From the NCBI RefSeq assembly GCF_900129795.1, contig NZ_FQWW01000001.1, forward strand, positions 248,001-312,000: DNA of 64,000 bases. The letters run 5' to 3'. Shown piece after piece: positions 54,274 through 63,067 of the stretch (its first letter is position 1; the number at the start of each line of letters is the position of its first letter). The notes beneath the pieces were generated by a model. That model worked only from the letters and a program-made list of their open reading frames with translations. It did no database searches and had not been told where the DNA came from. The position numbers and the translations under genes were made by a program. The DNA is from Flavobacterium sp. CF108 (GTDB lineage Bacteria; Bacteroidota; Bacteroidia; Flavobacteriales; Flavobacteriaceae).

Positions 54274-54295
54274 CATTTGCGCTATAGCGCAAATG
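54274..54295. repeat. Perfect palindrome CATTTGCGC-TATA-GCGCAAATG
   Basis: A 22-bp perfect palindrome in the spacer between the EamA pseudogene and the pectate lyase gene. It could be a terminator stem or protein-binding site; no T run follows. Confidence 0.5.
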
Positions 54296-54420
54296 TTAAT
54301 TCAATACTAAATAAAAAAACAGTTCTAGTAATAATGCTTTTCCTTGAATTGTAATTTGTTTTTTCCAAGCCATCAAAAATCAAGCTTATCTATTTATTCT
54401 TAAAAAAAAGTTTAAAATAA

Positions 54421-55791
54421 CTATTTCTTTATAAACTTTAAAGTATTGGCAGTTTCACCTGTTGCAATAGTGCATAAATACGCCCCCTTTGCCAATTGAG
54501 CTACATTAACTACTATATTATTATCAGATAAGGAGTTGCTTTTATATGTTAAAACCTTTGCTCCTGTCATGGAATAAATATCTATTACGGCATCTTCCAA
54601 AATAGCATTAGAGAATTCAATATGCAAAGCATCGTCAACAAATGTTGGGTACAGTTTGATACTATTTAAAGCATAATCTTTTACTGCTAAGTTTTGGCTG
54701 CAAGTACTTGAAATTATCCCCGTTGCAGAAACTTGAAGTGTAGCTCCTGCACCGCAATTTTCATTTGTAATATAAGCAGCGATGTCAGCAGCAGGTAAAA
54801 CGGTATAGGTATAGATTGGTTTTGCAGGCGCAGTTCCTGCATCGAGTCCTGTAACTGCAGCAGGTGTTGTTCCTTTGGTACAGCCATCAAATTTTACTCC
54901 AATTGTTCCTCCATCTGTGGAATAAGGAGTATAAATGGAGGTTACCTGCTCAAAGTTTGAGTTTTCAACATAGCAGGTCGTATTTTTGTTTCCTCCTCCT
55001 AAACCAATAGCTTTAGACGAAGCAGCAGTAGTTTTGTAATAACAATTCAGTATATGTAATTGTGCATTTCTGGCTCTGGGCATTCTTTCTTTACAGCCCT
55101 CAGCCCAATAGCAGTTTTTAAAAGTTACACTATAATTACCGTCCGTAGGAAAATCAGTAGCAGACGAACCAATTAAGTCTGTAAAACGGTGATCATTAGT
55201 TCCACCAGATCCACCAGAAATCGGAGTTTTCAAATAGGTAAATTTACACCAGGAAATACTGACATTGTCTGCTTTACCCTTATTATCAAAATTACCATCC
55301 ATACCATCCTGAAACTCACAATGGTCTACCCAAATATTGGTAGCTTCATTGGTCAGGTTGTCTTTACCATCTACATCATAAGCACCAGGACCTTCGAAAA
55401 TAAGATTTCTTATAATTACATTATTAGAACCCGGTTTTATATTAATAATTCCAGAATTAGCTGCAGATGTTGTGGAGTTACCCACTGTAATTTGAAGATT
55501 TCTAAGTTTTGCTCCGGGCAGACCCAAGATGGTTTTATTGCTAAGCAGTACACTGGTGTATGGACAATCTATAATACCAGAGACTAGAATTACGGCATTA
55601 GATGATGACGTGGAGTTAAGTGCAGTTTGTAATTTGGCATAAGTATCTACAAGTACAGTATTAGAAACTGTTGGAGTTCCTCCTCCTGTTGCAGCCTCTC
55701 CATATCCTTCTGGACTGGTCATATAATAATTTTGAGCAGAAACATGCTGAAAGCTCCATAAAAAGATACATAGAAGTACTGTTTTTTTCAT
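54421..55791 (-). CDS. Pectate lyase, PL1, secreted through T9SS
   Basis: 456 residues with signal peptide (LLCIFLWSFQHVSAQ). Right-handed parallel beta-helix of the PL1 type: NVIIRNLIFEG, NIWVDHCEFQDGMDGNFDNK (Ca-binding acidic residues), SISWCKF and, near the catalytic site, CKERMPRARNAQLHILNCYY with the conserved Arg. It cleaves polygalacturonate by beta-elimination. The last ~75 residues (IKLYPTFVDDALHIEF...TLKFIKK) form a type A T9SS sorting domain, so it is exported to the surface. It is single-gene, and the LytTR two-component pair follows on the same strand 185 bp upstream of its start. Confidence 0.93.
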   Translation of the reverse strand: MKKTVLLCIFLWSFQHVSAQNYYMTSPEGYGEAATGGGTPTVSNTVLVDTYAKLQTALNSTSSSNAVILVSGIIDCPYTSVLLSNKTILGLPGAKLRNLQITVGNSTTSAANSGIINIKPGSNNVIIRNLIFEGPGAYDVDGKDNLTNEATNIWVDHCEFQDGMDGNFDNKGKADNVSISWCKFTYLKTPISGGSGGTNDHRFTDLIGSSATDFPTDGNYSVTFKNCYWAEGCKERMPRARNAQLHILNCYYKTTAASSKAIGLGGGNKNTTCYVENSNFEQVTSIYTPYSTDGGTIGVKFDGCTKGTTPAAVTGLDAGTAPAKPIYTYTVLPAADIAAYITNENCGAGATLQVSATGIISSTCSQNLAVKDYALNSIKLYPTFVDDALHIEFSNAILEDAVIDIYSMTGAKVLTYKSNSLSDNNIVVNVAQLAKGAYLCTIATGETANTLKFIKK

Positions 55792-55975
55792 AGTACAAAA
55801 GTTTGTTAGTTAAATAGATTTGGGGAAATCAGTACAATATTAAATAAAATAATTTTAAATAGAATTAAATAAACATTAAATAATAGTCAAAAAGACCATA
55901 TGACAAAGTTAAAGTTTTACACGAACCATTTTATCTTGATTCTGCTGAAGAAAGAATCATTGGATAAAATTAAAC

Positions 55976-56737
55976 TTATTTACTATTCAGCCAGTTTTTA
56001 AAAGAAATACCACGTTCCCTGCTCACTAATATAATTTCGTTAACTGGCGGATTAAGTTCTAGTTTAAGTTTATAATCGAAAGACTGCGAAAGTTTCTGGA
56101 TCGCTTTTAAGCAAACAATATAGTTTCTGGTCACTTTAAAAAAATCTTCAGGGTTGAGTTCCTGTACTAATTCATCTAGTGTTTGCCTGATCACATATCT
56201 TTGGCCGGTATGCGTAGTGAGATGTACAATTTTATTTTCTGAAGTAAAATAAGCTACATCGGTACTAGGGATTGTAATAAACAAATCTTTGTAGCTTATT
56301 AAAAATCGTGACCTGTAAATGTCTTTTTGCAAACGCATTTTTTTTAAAATATCGATAACGCTGATATCAAGTTGGGGAGCCATGAATCTTTTAATTCTTT
56401 TTACACTGGAGTCTAATTTTTTTTGTTCTATAGGCTTTAAAAGATAGTCAATACCATTTACTTCAAAAGCTTGTAATGCATACTCATCGTAAGCAGTTGT
56501 AAAAATCACATACGATTTAATACTCACTTGGTTGAAAATTTCAAAACTCAGACCATCAGTAAGACGTATATCCATAAATATAATATCAGGACTGCTTTCT
56601 TTTTCAAGCCATTCAATACTGTCCCTAACAGTCTGCAATACTCCCAAAATTACAATTTCTTCTTCTGATTGTAAAAGCATCTTTTGTAATCGTATTGCAT
56701 TGGCAGCTTCATCTTCAATAATTAAAACAGTTATCAT
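55976..56737 (-). CDS. LytTR-family response regulator
   Basis: 253 residues. The receiver domain ~1-120 has ED at 8-9, phospho-acceptor Asp56 (IIFMDIRL), Thr in FTTAYDEYA and Lys in YLLKP. A LytTR DNA-binding domain spans ~150-250 (SYKDLFITIPSTDVAYF, FFKVTRNYIVCLKAI). Cognate kinase 9 bp upstream. Possible targets are the adjacent pectate lyase or outer-membrane barrel genes; this is inferred from position only. Confidence 0.93.
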   Translation of the reverse strand: MITVLIIEDEAANAIRLQKMLLQSEEEIVILGVLQTVRDSIEWLEKESSPDIIFMDIRLTDGLSFEIFNQVSIKSYVIFTTAYDEYALQAFEVNGIDYLLKPIEQKKLDSSVKRIKRFMAPQLDISVIDILKKMRLQKDIYRSRFLISYKDLFITIPSTDVAYFTSENKIVHLTTHTGQRYVIRQTLDELVQELNPEDFFKVTRNYIVCLKAIQKLSQSFDYKLKLELNPPVNEIILVSRERGISFKNWLNSK

Positions 56738-56746
56738 AATTATTTT

Positions 56747-57793
56747 TTAATTGTTTAATAAGGGAACTTTAACTTCAAAGCTGTTTTCTAAATCATATAC
56801 TTCAGGAAGAATAGAACCTAATAGTCTATAACTATGATCAATATGCGCCAGGCCAATTCCTTCGCTGGGTTCTTTGGTAAATTTAGGTAATTTGTTGTTT
56901 TGCACTATTATCCAATGCTCCTCATAATATATACGAATAAGAAGTGGCGCAGTTCTGGAGAATGAATTATGTTTTATGGCGTTTTCAATTAAAAGCTGAA
57001 GTGTCAAAGGAGCAATGAATTTATTCAGATGATCTAAGGTATCGGTATCAGCAATGTCAATGATTATAGAAGATCCATATCTAATTTGATATAAAAACAA
57101 ATACTCTTTTATAAAATCGAGTTCTGTTTTTAAAACAATCAAATTTTTGTTCCTGTTGGACAAAACATAACGATAAACAGCTGAAAGATTGGTAACATAC
57201 TGCACAGCAGTAATCTGGTTTTCCTCAATGAGAGAAGTAAGAGTGCTTAAATTATTAAAAAGAAAGTGTGGGTCTAATTGGAGTTTCAGGGCATTAAGCT
57301 CAGATTGTAATGCCTGTTTTTTGTTTTCAATAGCTTCAAGTTTACTCTCATTCCATTTTAGAAAAAGCTGTTCAGCAGTAAGGCCTGTAGTTATTAATAT
57401 AGAAAATATAAGCCCAATGATAAGAGTCCGTCTTAAAAGAAGGTCATCATATCCATACTTTAGAGGCAGATCAATATTAAAAAACAGGACGACCAAAATG
57501 CTTACAATTATGATGTGAACCACCAACTGAAAGATAAACCTTGGCATACTGTTTTTTTTTGAAATCGTTTTGTTATGGAGAATTTGAGAAACCCAAAGAC
57601 CGCTTTCAAATAATACTATTGTAAAGATTAAACAAAATAATCCTTCGGTAATAAAATCAATTATAGTATAAAACTTCCATCCTTGAAGATTACTCTCATC
57701 AGAATTTAGGAGTATTAAAATTAAATAAAGGAAAACAGCAAAAACTGGATATCCATATAAACGTAAATAGTTATAGCGTCTAATATACATCAT
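56747..57793 (-). CDS. LytS-type sensor histidine kinase
   Basis: 348 residues. Four TM helices lie in residues ~12-145, with no extracytoplasmic domain of size. The His_kinase domain has LQLDPHFLFNNLSTL with His176, and the ATPase domain has LIENAIKHNSF (N box) and GIGLAHIDHSYRLLG (G box). It phosphorylates the LytTR regulator downstream (9 bp gap). The signal is unknown. Confidence 0.92.
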   Translation of the reverse strand: MMYIRRYNYLRLYGYPVFAVFLYLILILLNSDESNLQGWKFYTIIDFITEGLFCLIFTIVLFESGLWVSQILHNKTISKKNSMPRFIFQLVVHIIIVSILVVLFFNIDLPLKYGYDDLLLRRTLIIGLIFSILITTGLTAEQLFLKWNESKLEAIENKKQALQSELNALKLQLDPHFLFNNLSTLTSLIEENQITAVQYVTNLSAVYRYVLSNRNKNLIVLKTELDFIKEYLFLYQIRYGSSIIIDIADTDTLDHLNKFIAPLTLQLLIENAIKHNSFSRTAPLLIRIYYEEHWIIVQNNKLPKFTKEPSEGIGLAHIDHSYRLLGSILPEVYDLENSFEVKVPLLNN

Positions 57794-57839
57794 ATAAAAT
57801 TAATAATAAAAGTTTAATGTCTTGATTTGATTATTAAAT

Positions 57840-58052
57840 CTAAAATAATTCTTCGCAGTAAACTTCAATTTTATGCAGTTCTGCTATTAAAAATTCAGAG
57901 TAGCTTTTGTCGCTCTCAACTCTTAAAATTTTATCACAATCGTCTAAGTCAAAATTCCATTTAACCCCCAAAAGTATTCTATTAAGGACAGGTTTTACTT
58001 TTCTTAACTTAGATTTTGTATTAACATCGGTTTTGTATACTGAAATTATCAT
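57840..58052 (-). CDS. Small conserved hypothetical protein, 70 aa
   Basis: Very short protein with a beta-alpha-beta-like pattern. VYKTDVNTKSKLRKVKPVLN is followed by VKWNFDLDDCDKILRVES and a C-terminal helix EFLIAELHKIEVYCEEL. The DLDDCDKILRV stretch matches a small protein type I have seen repeatedly in Bacteroidota without known function, with a possible HMA-like ferredoxin fold. It lies 15 bp after the outer-membrane barrel gene and 46 bp before the kinase gene, so it is probably in the same transcript. Confidence 0.7.
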   Translation of the reverse strand: MIISVYKTDVNTKSKLRKVKPVLNRILLGVKWNFDLDDCDKILRVESDKSYSEFLIAELHKIEVYCEELF

Positions 58053-58067
58053 GTACTAAAAATAATT

Positions 58068-58700
58068 TTAAAAGCTGAAAAGATATGATTTCAAACCCAA
58101 CTGCATACTCATACCGCTTAAATGCGTGTCAGATCCAGAAGGTGCCGTGGGAATTGTAGAGGCTTGCCCCTCAATGGAAACAATAAAATACCTATTGAAT
58201 ACATAATTTACACCTGCACTTCCAGAAAGATAAAGATAATTACCGCTTTTAGTAGTATAGCTAATAGTATTTTCATCTATCAGTGATGTTTTAGGAGAAT
58301 CAATAAAAGATGTACCTGATCCAATCATTACAAAAGGCTGCCAGTGTTTGATTTTGTATTGATATCCAAGATTAATCCCTACTGTAGTGCTGTTTGCTTT
58401 AGAATCTATTACGGAATTAAAACCATTAGAAACTTGGATAGACTTATATGACACAGTGGTTTGTCCAAACTGTAATTTAGCAAAATAATGCTCTTTATAG
58501 TTTAGCTGAAGAAAAGTTACTCCATTAGAGCCAAGCTGATTCTTATCATTGGGAAAACCTTTACTTGATTCTTTAAAAGGAGAGAAAACACCAAAGGAAC
58601 CACCAAAATCAACTGAAAATTTTTTAGAAGAATCTGGTTCAATTTGTGCTAAAAGAAGTGTTGTACAAAATAGTAAAATGCTTGTTAGTAATTTTGTCAT
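58068..58700 (-). CDS. Outer-membrane beta-barrel protein (porin-family-like)
   Basis: 210 residues from the ATG at 58700, which gives the signal peptide MTKLLTSILLFCTTLLLAQ; the longer frame to 58760 is disfavoured. Alternating hydrophobic strands with aromatic belts (GVTFLQLNYKEHYFAKLQFG, TTVGINLGYQYKIKHWQPFV, AGVNYVFNRYFIVSIEGQA) suggest an 8-stranded barrel. The C-terminal strand LGLKSYLFSF ends in Phe. The function is unknown. It is transcribed ahead of the 70-aa protein and the LytTR pair. Confidence 0.82.
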   Translation of the reverse strand: MTKLLTSILLFCTTLLLAQIEPDSSKKFSVDFGGSFGVFSPFKESSKGFPNDKNQLGSNGVTFLQLNYKEHYFAKLQFGQTTVSYKSIQVSNGFNSVIDSKANSTTVGINLGYQYKIKHWQPFVMIGSGTSFIDSPKTSLIDENTISYTTKSGNYLYLSGSAGVNYVFNRYFIVSIEGQASTIPTAPSGSDTHLSGMSMQLGLKSYLFSF

Positions 58701-58924
58701 TATTGGAAATTTTAAAATTAATGACGAAGATAGATCGAGATTCAACATAGGTGATTGCATAACTTACCCAGCTCGTGAATTTAGCTGCTGAGGTCAAAAT
58801 TATGAGAACTCAAATTTTTCACAACACTTAAATATTTATTAAAATTAGGTATGTCAAAAACGTTTAGGAGATTTGCATTCAGGCAGGCTTTCAAAACTGA
58901 AATTTTTCAGTTGCAATACAAGTT

Positions 58925-59114
58925 TCAAATCAATATTATCTGCCTTTTTTTGTCGAGCCTGCACAGTTCTAATATTATCAAGCATTGCGCTTGTGCATTT
59001 TTTTATTATTTTCGCAGTTAATTATAGAAAAGATATGAACAGAAAAGGTTGTCTTCCTCCACCAAGATTTTAATATTTCTTAGAAATTTAAAAGTACTGC
59101 TCGGATATTTCATT
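58925..59114 (+). repeat. Segmental duplication, upstream part (copy 2)
   Basis: Match to 53555-53746. It lies upstream of the intact EamA gene and so includes its presumed promoter region. A minus-strand open stretch (ending near 58860) with NIRTVQARQKKADNIDLK may be a decayed gene end. Confidence 0.8.
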
Positions 59115-59196
59115 CGCAGGTTTGATGTACTTAAAATTCTCAATTAAATTTTAATTTAAAAATCTTGTCCTTAGAGGATTGGTAGATAATTTTTTT

Positions 59197-60066
59197 ATGA
59201 AAAAATCATATTTATTATTACACTTTGCTGTAATACTTGCCGGCTTTACCGGTGTTTTTGGAAAACTCATTTCCCTTAATGAAGGTTTATTAACTTGGTA
59301 CAGAGTATCATTTTCTGCTGTCATTTTGTTCCTAATTCTAAAACTTTTCAGAATAGCTGACCGAACTACATCAAAAGAAAAGTTTGGAATTGCTAAAATA
59401 GGCCTACTAATTACAATACATTGGGTTTTCTTTTATGCGAGTATTAAATATTCCAATATTTCAATTGGTGTTATTTGTTACTGTTTGACAAGTTTTTTTA
59501 CTGCGGTTTTCAAACCTTTTATTGATAAGTCACAGTTTAAATTCTCTGAATTATTGTTAAGTGCATTGACATTGTTAGGTATCAGTTTGATTTTTCATTT
59601 TGATACTTCTTATCAGTCAGCCATAATGTTAGGTGTAATTTCATCGGCTTTTGCAGCACTTTATACAATTTACAATGAAAGACTTGTAAAAATTTACGAT
59701 AGTAAAATTATCAATTATTATCAAATGATGGGTGGAACAATTAGTTTAGGGATTTTACTTCCTGTTTATCTTTATTATTTTCCTGTAGAAAACCTTATTC
59801 CTAATTTGAAAGATACTTTCTATTTGATTTTATTGTCACTTTTCTGTACTGTTGGTTTGTATGTTTCTTTTTCCGAAATATTGAAAAAGATTCCTGCTTT
59901 TACTGTTAATCTTAGTTTCAATCTTGAACCGATTTATGCAATTATATTAGCATTTATGTTTTTTGATGAAAGCAAAGAAATAAATATTTCATTTTATATC
60001 GGATTATTTTTTGCAATGATTTCGGTTATTTTGCAATCGATAATTTCTTTAAGGAAAAGCAAATAA
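59197..60066 (+). CDS. EamA/DMT-family transporter
   Basis: 289 residues from the ATG at 59197; an in-frame TTG at 59179 is less likely. Ten hydrophobic helices in two EamA halves: the first half starts LLLHFAVILAGFTGVFGKLI and includes VFFYASIKYSNISIGVICY, and the second half ends AIILAFMFFDESKEINISFY with ISVILQSIISLRK. This is a drug/metabolite or amino-acid exporter family; the substrate is unknown. A truncated, frameshifted copy with its upstream region lies 5.4 kb upstream. Confidence 0.9.
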   Translation: MKKSYLLLHFAVILAGFTGVFGKLISLNEGLLTWYRVSFSAVILFLILKLFRIADRTTSKEKFGIAKIGLLITIHWVFFYASIKYSNISIGVICYCLTSFFTAVFKPFIDKSQFKFSELLLSALTLLGISLIFHFDTSYQSAIMLGVISSAFAALYTIYNERLVKIYDSKIINYYQMMGGTISLGILLPVYLYYFPVENLIPNLKDTFYLILLSLFCTVGLYVSFSEILKKIPAFTVNLSFNLEPIYAIILAFMFFDESKEINISFYIGLFFAMISVILQSIISLRKSK

Positions 60067-60088
60067 ATAACAAAATAAATTTGTACAA

Positions 60089-60122
60089 AAGGCACAAGTA
60101 TTAATTTCTTGTGCCTTATGAT
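60089..60122 (+). terminator. Terminator after the EamA gene
   Basis: AAGGCACAAG (60089-60098) pairs with CTTGTGCCTT (60109-60118). Confidence 0.75.
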
Positions 60123-60860
60123 TTTAAAGTTATCTTATTGTTTTACTATGATGTCTTAATACCACATAAATTGTAAGTATCCGATAGTGCAGATTTATAA
60201 TCCTTGCCTGCAAAAAGAAGATATAATAAAAAAGACATAGACATAAAAAAAAACTTAATTTCTTAAAGAGTTTCTAGGTGGGCTCTGGGCAACAGCAATC
60301 GAATATTTGCCACCTGTTTTGAAACTATAAAGGAAACTTTTTATCCGGTCATAATTTAAGCTCACTTTATCAAAATTGTAAAAAAAAACGGTCAAATTGA
60401 CCATGCATTTTCAGGACAAGACATGGCAACAAAGCCACATTTAATCACGATATCGCCATGCAGCCCTTTTTTTGACGATTATAACATTTTGTAGAAACAA
60501 TCGCATCTGGATGGCGTAATCAGAAGACTGAGATCCAAACAAAACAAGGATGAAAGGTGTGAAAAAGTAATGCAGGCATGGCATGTTCTAATCCTCCAAA
60601 AATGAACTTCGCTAAATTATTAATCTTAAATATGTAAAAAATGAGAATTACTCTAAGCGGTTTTATCAGGTAAACCGTATGTACAAAAAAAAGATACAGA
60701 ATGGACATAATGTAATCGGAGTTGGAATTTTAGATGAAATCTTCACAAGGCTCTTGAAATAGAATTAAAATGAGAAAACAATGAGAAAAAAAACAGATAA
60801 GTAACCACTAGAATATAATTAATTTTATAGTTTTGAACTGTTTTTTAGACACCTTTTTAA
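60123..60860 (+). other. Decayed coding region, no intact gene
   Basis: Several short plus-strand open stretches read like broken protein pieces in different frames: GNSNRIFATCFETIKETFY (near 60290-60350), HAFSGQDMATKPHLITISP (near 60400-60490) and VIGVGILDEIFTRLLK (near 60715-60760). None has a start and all are interrupted by stops, and I recognise no family. The usual intergenic terminators are absent, unlike the rest of the window. Confidence 0.45.
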
Positions 60861-61049
60861 ATTCTTTTATATGGTTCCTTTCATCCACAATCAGATGCTC
60901 ATTTGATCCAAAATATCCATATAAGAGACAAAAAAAAAACAATAGAAATTCGAGGAATTGAAAACGAGATTAGGTTTGATGTCATTTTTGAAAAAAAAGA
61001 CGCAAAATGGAAACTTAAATCCAGAGATATTGCTCTAACTTTTTTATAA
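60861..61049 (+). pseudogene. C-terminal fragment of an unknown protein
   Basis: An open stretch of ~62 codons without a start codon reads ILLYGSFHPQSDAHLIQNI, then IRGIENEIRFDVIFEKKD and KWKLKSRDIALTFL, ending TAA 34 bp before the next gene. Composition and the alternating pattern look like real protein (a beta-rich C-terminus similar in style to NTF2-like folds), but no family can be named. It is probably the last part of a gene whose 5' portion decayed. Confidence 0.5.
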
Positions 61050-61082
61050 TACGCCAAAATATAAATTTAAATAATAAACCAA

Positions 61083-61589
61083 ATGAAGTCCAAAATTTTT
61101 TATGCACTAAGTATTTGCAACCTATTAGCCTTTAGTTTCTACCTTTTTTCTTTTTCCAGTAATGAAAATACAAAAGTTGTTGATTTTCAGGATAAAATAA
61201 TAAAAGTCAGAGGTGTTGTTGTTGTTGATTCACTTGGAGTCGAGCGGGTTATTATAGGTTCGCACTTACCTGAGCCTAATTTAAGCACTTATGGCAGCAG
61301 GGCAAATTCTAGAAATAAGGTTGGCGTTTCAGGTGTCATGCTCTATGATGCAGAAGGACAGGAAAGAGGAGGTTATGTTACTGATGACTATTTAGGAAAT
61401 GCTTTTCTGTCTTTAGACTCGAAAAACAACATGCAGTTGTTATTACTATCAGAGCCACAAGGAGCTGCAGCAATAATATTAAATAACCATGATAGAAAAA
61501 ACACGATAACACTATCTACCAGTGACGAAAATGCAGATGTAAAATTGAAGCAGAATGATAAAAATATAAAATTATATGAAAAACAATAA
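61083..61589 (+). CDS. Exported hypothetical protein, 168 aa
   Basis: N-terminal hydrophobic segment (FYALSICNLLAFSFYLFSFS), acting as signal anchor or signal peptide. The rest is beta-rich with internally similar units: VRGVVVVDSLGVERVIIGS and GVSGVMLYDAEGQERGGYV share the pattern G-V-x-x-x-D-x-x-G-x-E-R, and GNAFLSLDSKNNMQLLLLS continues it. It overlaps the WD40 lipoprotein gene by 14 bp, so the two are translationally coupled and probably work together in the envelope. I know similar proteins only as hypotheticals. Confidence 0.75.
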   Translation: MKSKIFYALSICNLLAFSFYLFSFSSNENTKVVDFQDKIIKVRGVVVVDSLGVERVIIGSHLPEPNLSTYGSRANSRNKVGVSGVMLYDAEGQERGGYVTDDYLGNAFLSLDSKNNMQLLLLSEPQGAAAIILNNHDRKNTITLSTSDENADVKLKQNDKNIKLYEKQ

Positions 61590-62553
61590 AATCCTATCAG
61601 CTTTCATTTTACTTTTTTTAATACTGGGTTGTAAAAGCCAAAATATTTTTATCCCTAAACTGACTAATATCAACCCGGTATCCTATACAGATGTGGTTTA
61701 TACTGGTATCAAAGACACAGTTCTTGTTTCTACTTTCAGTGGGCGAATTTCCAAAAGAATAAATGGCAATCCAAAAGAAATTGTAATTGTAAAAATTGCA
61801 GATGAAATTTATTCGCTGGCTTATCATCCTCAGCGAAAAGAAATTGCAGCTGCAACTTTAGAAAATAGTATTCTTTTAATCAATGAGAAAAATGGAAAAA
61901 TCATAAAAAAACTGCCATTAAAAACAACTTGGTCTAGTGCTGTTTTCTTTTCGGATAATTTCAATTATCTGATCACTCAGGATCAGAAAAAAAACCAATA
62001 TGTCTGGGATGCAGCCAAAAATTACCAGGAATTGATATTGCCATCTGATTTTCCAAAAGGAACTATTGTAAAAATAGACAAACAAAACATAGCAGCAATT
62101 GTAACTTCAAATAAAGTTACCTATTGGAATATGAATAACAATACGGTACAAAAAGAAATTTCAGTTGACCTAAAGAAATTTACGGACATGGATAGTGAAG
62201 GAAATTTTCTTTCTTTAAATTATAATGAATGTGCCAAATACAACAGTAATACTCATCAAACGGAATTTAAAGTAAAGCATCCCAATTGGATTACCCATGA
62301 TATAGAAGATGAAAGTAAAGTATATGAAGATGATTACAGCATGAATCTTACCACAGCAAAATTTGCTAAAAATAAAATTTATACCGCTAGTATTGATCGT
62401 TCTATAAGAGTTTGGGATAAAAAAACCGGTGAACTTTTAAAATCACTTACAGATCATAAAGCAACCGTAAATAAATTAAAAGTTTCAAAAGATGAAAGCC
62501 AGCTTGTATCAATCGACCTAAAAGGTGGAATCCAGTTTTGGAATCTAGAGTAA
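61576..62553 (+). CDS. WD40-repeat lipoprotein
   Basis: 325 residues. The lipobox LFLILGC gives acylated Cys19. The remainder is a beta-propeller with WD-type blades. The clearest are KIYTASIDRSIRVWDKKTGE with the next blade SKDESQLVSIDLKGGIQFWN at the C-terminus, and IYSLAYHPQRKEIAAATLEN near residue 75. About seven blades fit the length. It is probably a binding platform at the outer or inner membrane for the coupled upstream protein. Confidence 0.87.
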   Translation: MKNNKILSAFILLFLILGCKSQNIFIPKLTNINPVSYTDVVYTGIKDTVLVSTFSGRISKRINGNPKEIVIVKIADEIYSLAYHPQRKEIAAATLENSILLINEKNGKIIKKLPLKTTWSSAVFFSDNFNYLITQDQKKNQYVWDAAKNYQELILPSDFPKGTIVKIDKQNIAAIVTSNKVTYWNMNNNTVQKEISVDLKKFTDMDSEGNFLSLNYNECAKYNSNTHQTEFKVKHPNWITHDIEDESKVYEDDYSMNLTTAKFAKNKIYTASIDRSIRVWDKKTGELLKSLTDHKATVNKLKVSKDESQLVSIDLKGGIQFWNLE

Positions 62554-62578
62554 AAACACTCAAGTTTTCGAACCAAAC

Positions 62579-62619
62579 AAAAAGCCTCAGAATGCAGATT
62601 CATAGGCTTTTTGTTTTTT
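62579..62619 (+). terminator. Terminator after the WD40 gene
   Basis: AAAAAGCCT (62579-62587) pairs with AGGCTTTTT (62604-62612) and a T run follows. Confidence 0.8.
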
Positions 62620-63067
62620 ATAGTCACCAATCTCTACAAGATTAATGTAAAAAGTTCTACATGAAAATAGTTTACAACAACTGGGTTCAAATGTAAAACA
62701 CTACCATGCATTTATGTGTTACTCTGCTACTGGAGTTGCCTTCGATTTTGTCACAAAAAGCTAAGGCGGTTCTGTCACATCTATCAGAATCAAATACGAA
62801 TATTTAAGGAATTCAAAAGTTAAACTGCTAATTTACAAAATGATTTAAACATAGTCAGTGTAAATCTTAATTTGAAATAGACGGCCTGAAGGATTATGGA
62901 TTTTAGACAACAATGACCTTTAGCATTCATTATTGGATGAGTTTAAATTTATAAAGATAAAAGTTATTCCCAAATGCGGCAGAACCAGACCAATAGCTTA
63001 TTTAAATATTTATGTATCTTAGCAAGGCTAAAAAAATACTTCTCAAGCATTTTTTACATACTGTTAT
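62620..63067. other. Intergenic region with a possible gene relic
   Basis: No intact gene. A plus-strand stretch near 62703-62850 reads YHAFMCYSATGVAFDFVTKS, a TAA stop, then GGSVTSIRIKYEYLRNSKVK and a final stop. It may be a decayed gene end, which I cannot identify. Confidence 0.35.

Noticed and set aside
55189..55587. 132-codon plus-strand open frame
   Set aside because: Antisense to the pectate lyase gene; Ile/Thr-rich and without any domain pattern.
58873..59073. 66-codon plus-strand open frame
   Set aside because: Lies in the duplicated non-coding segment, and the duplicate copy does not keep the frame.
59179..59196. TTG start for the EamA transporter
   Set aside because: The ATG at 59197 gives the usual short N-terminus before the first TM helix.
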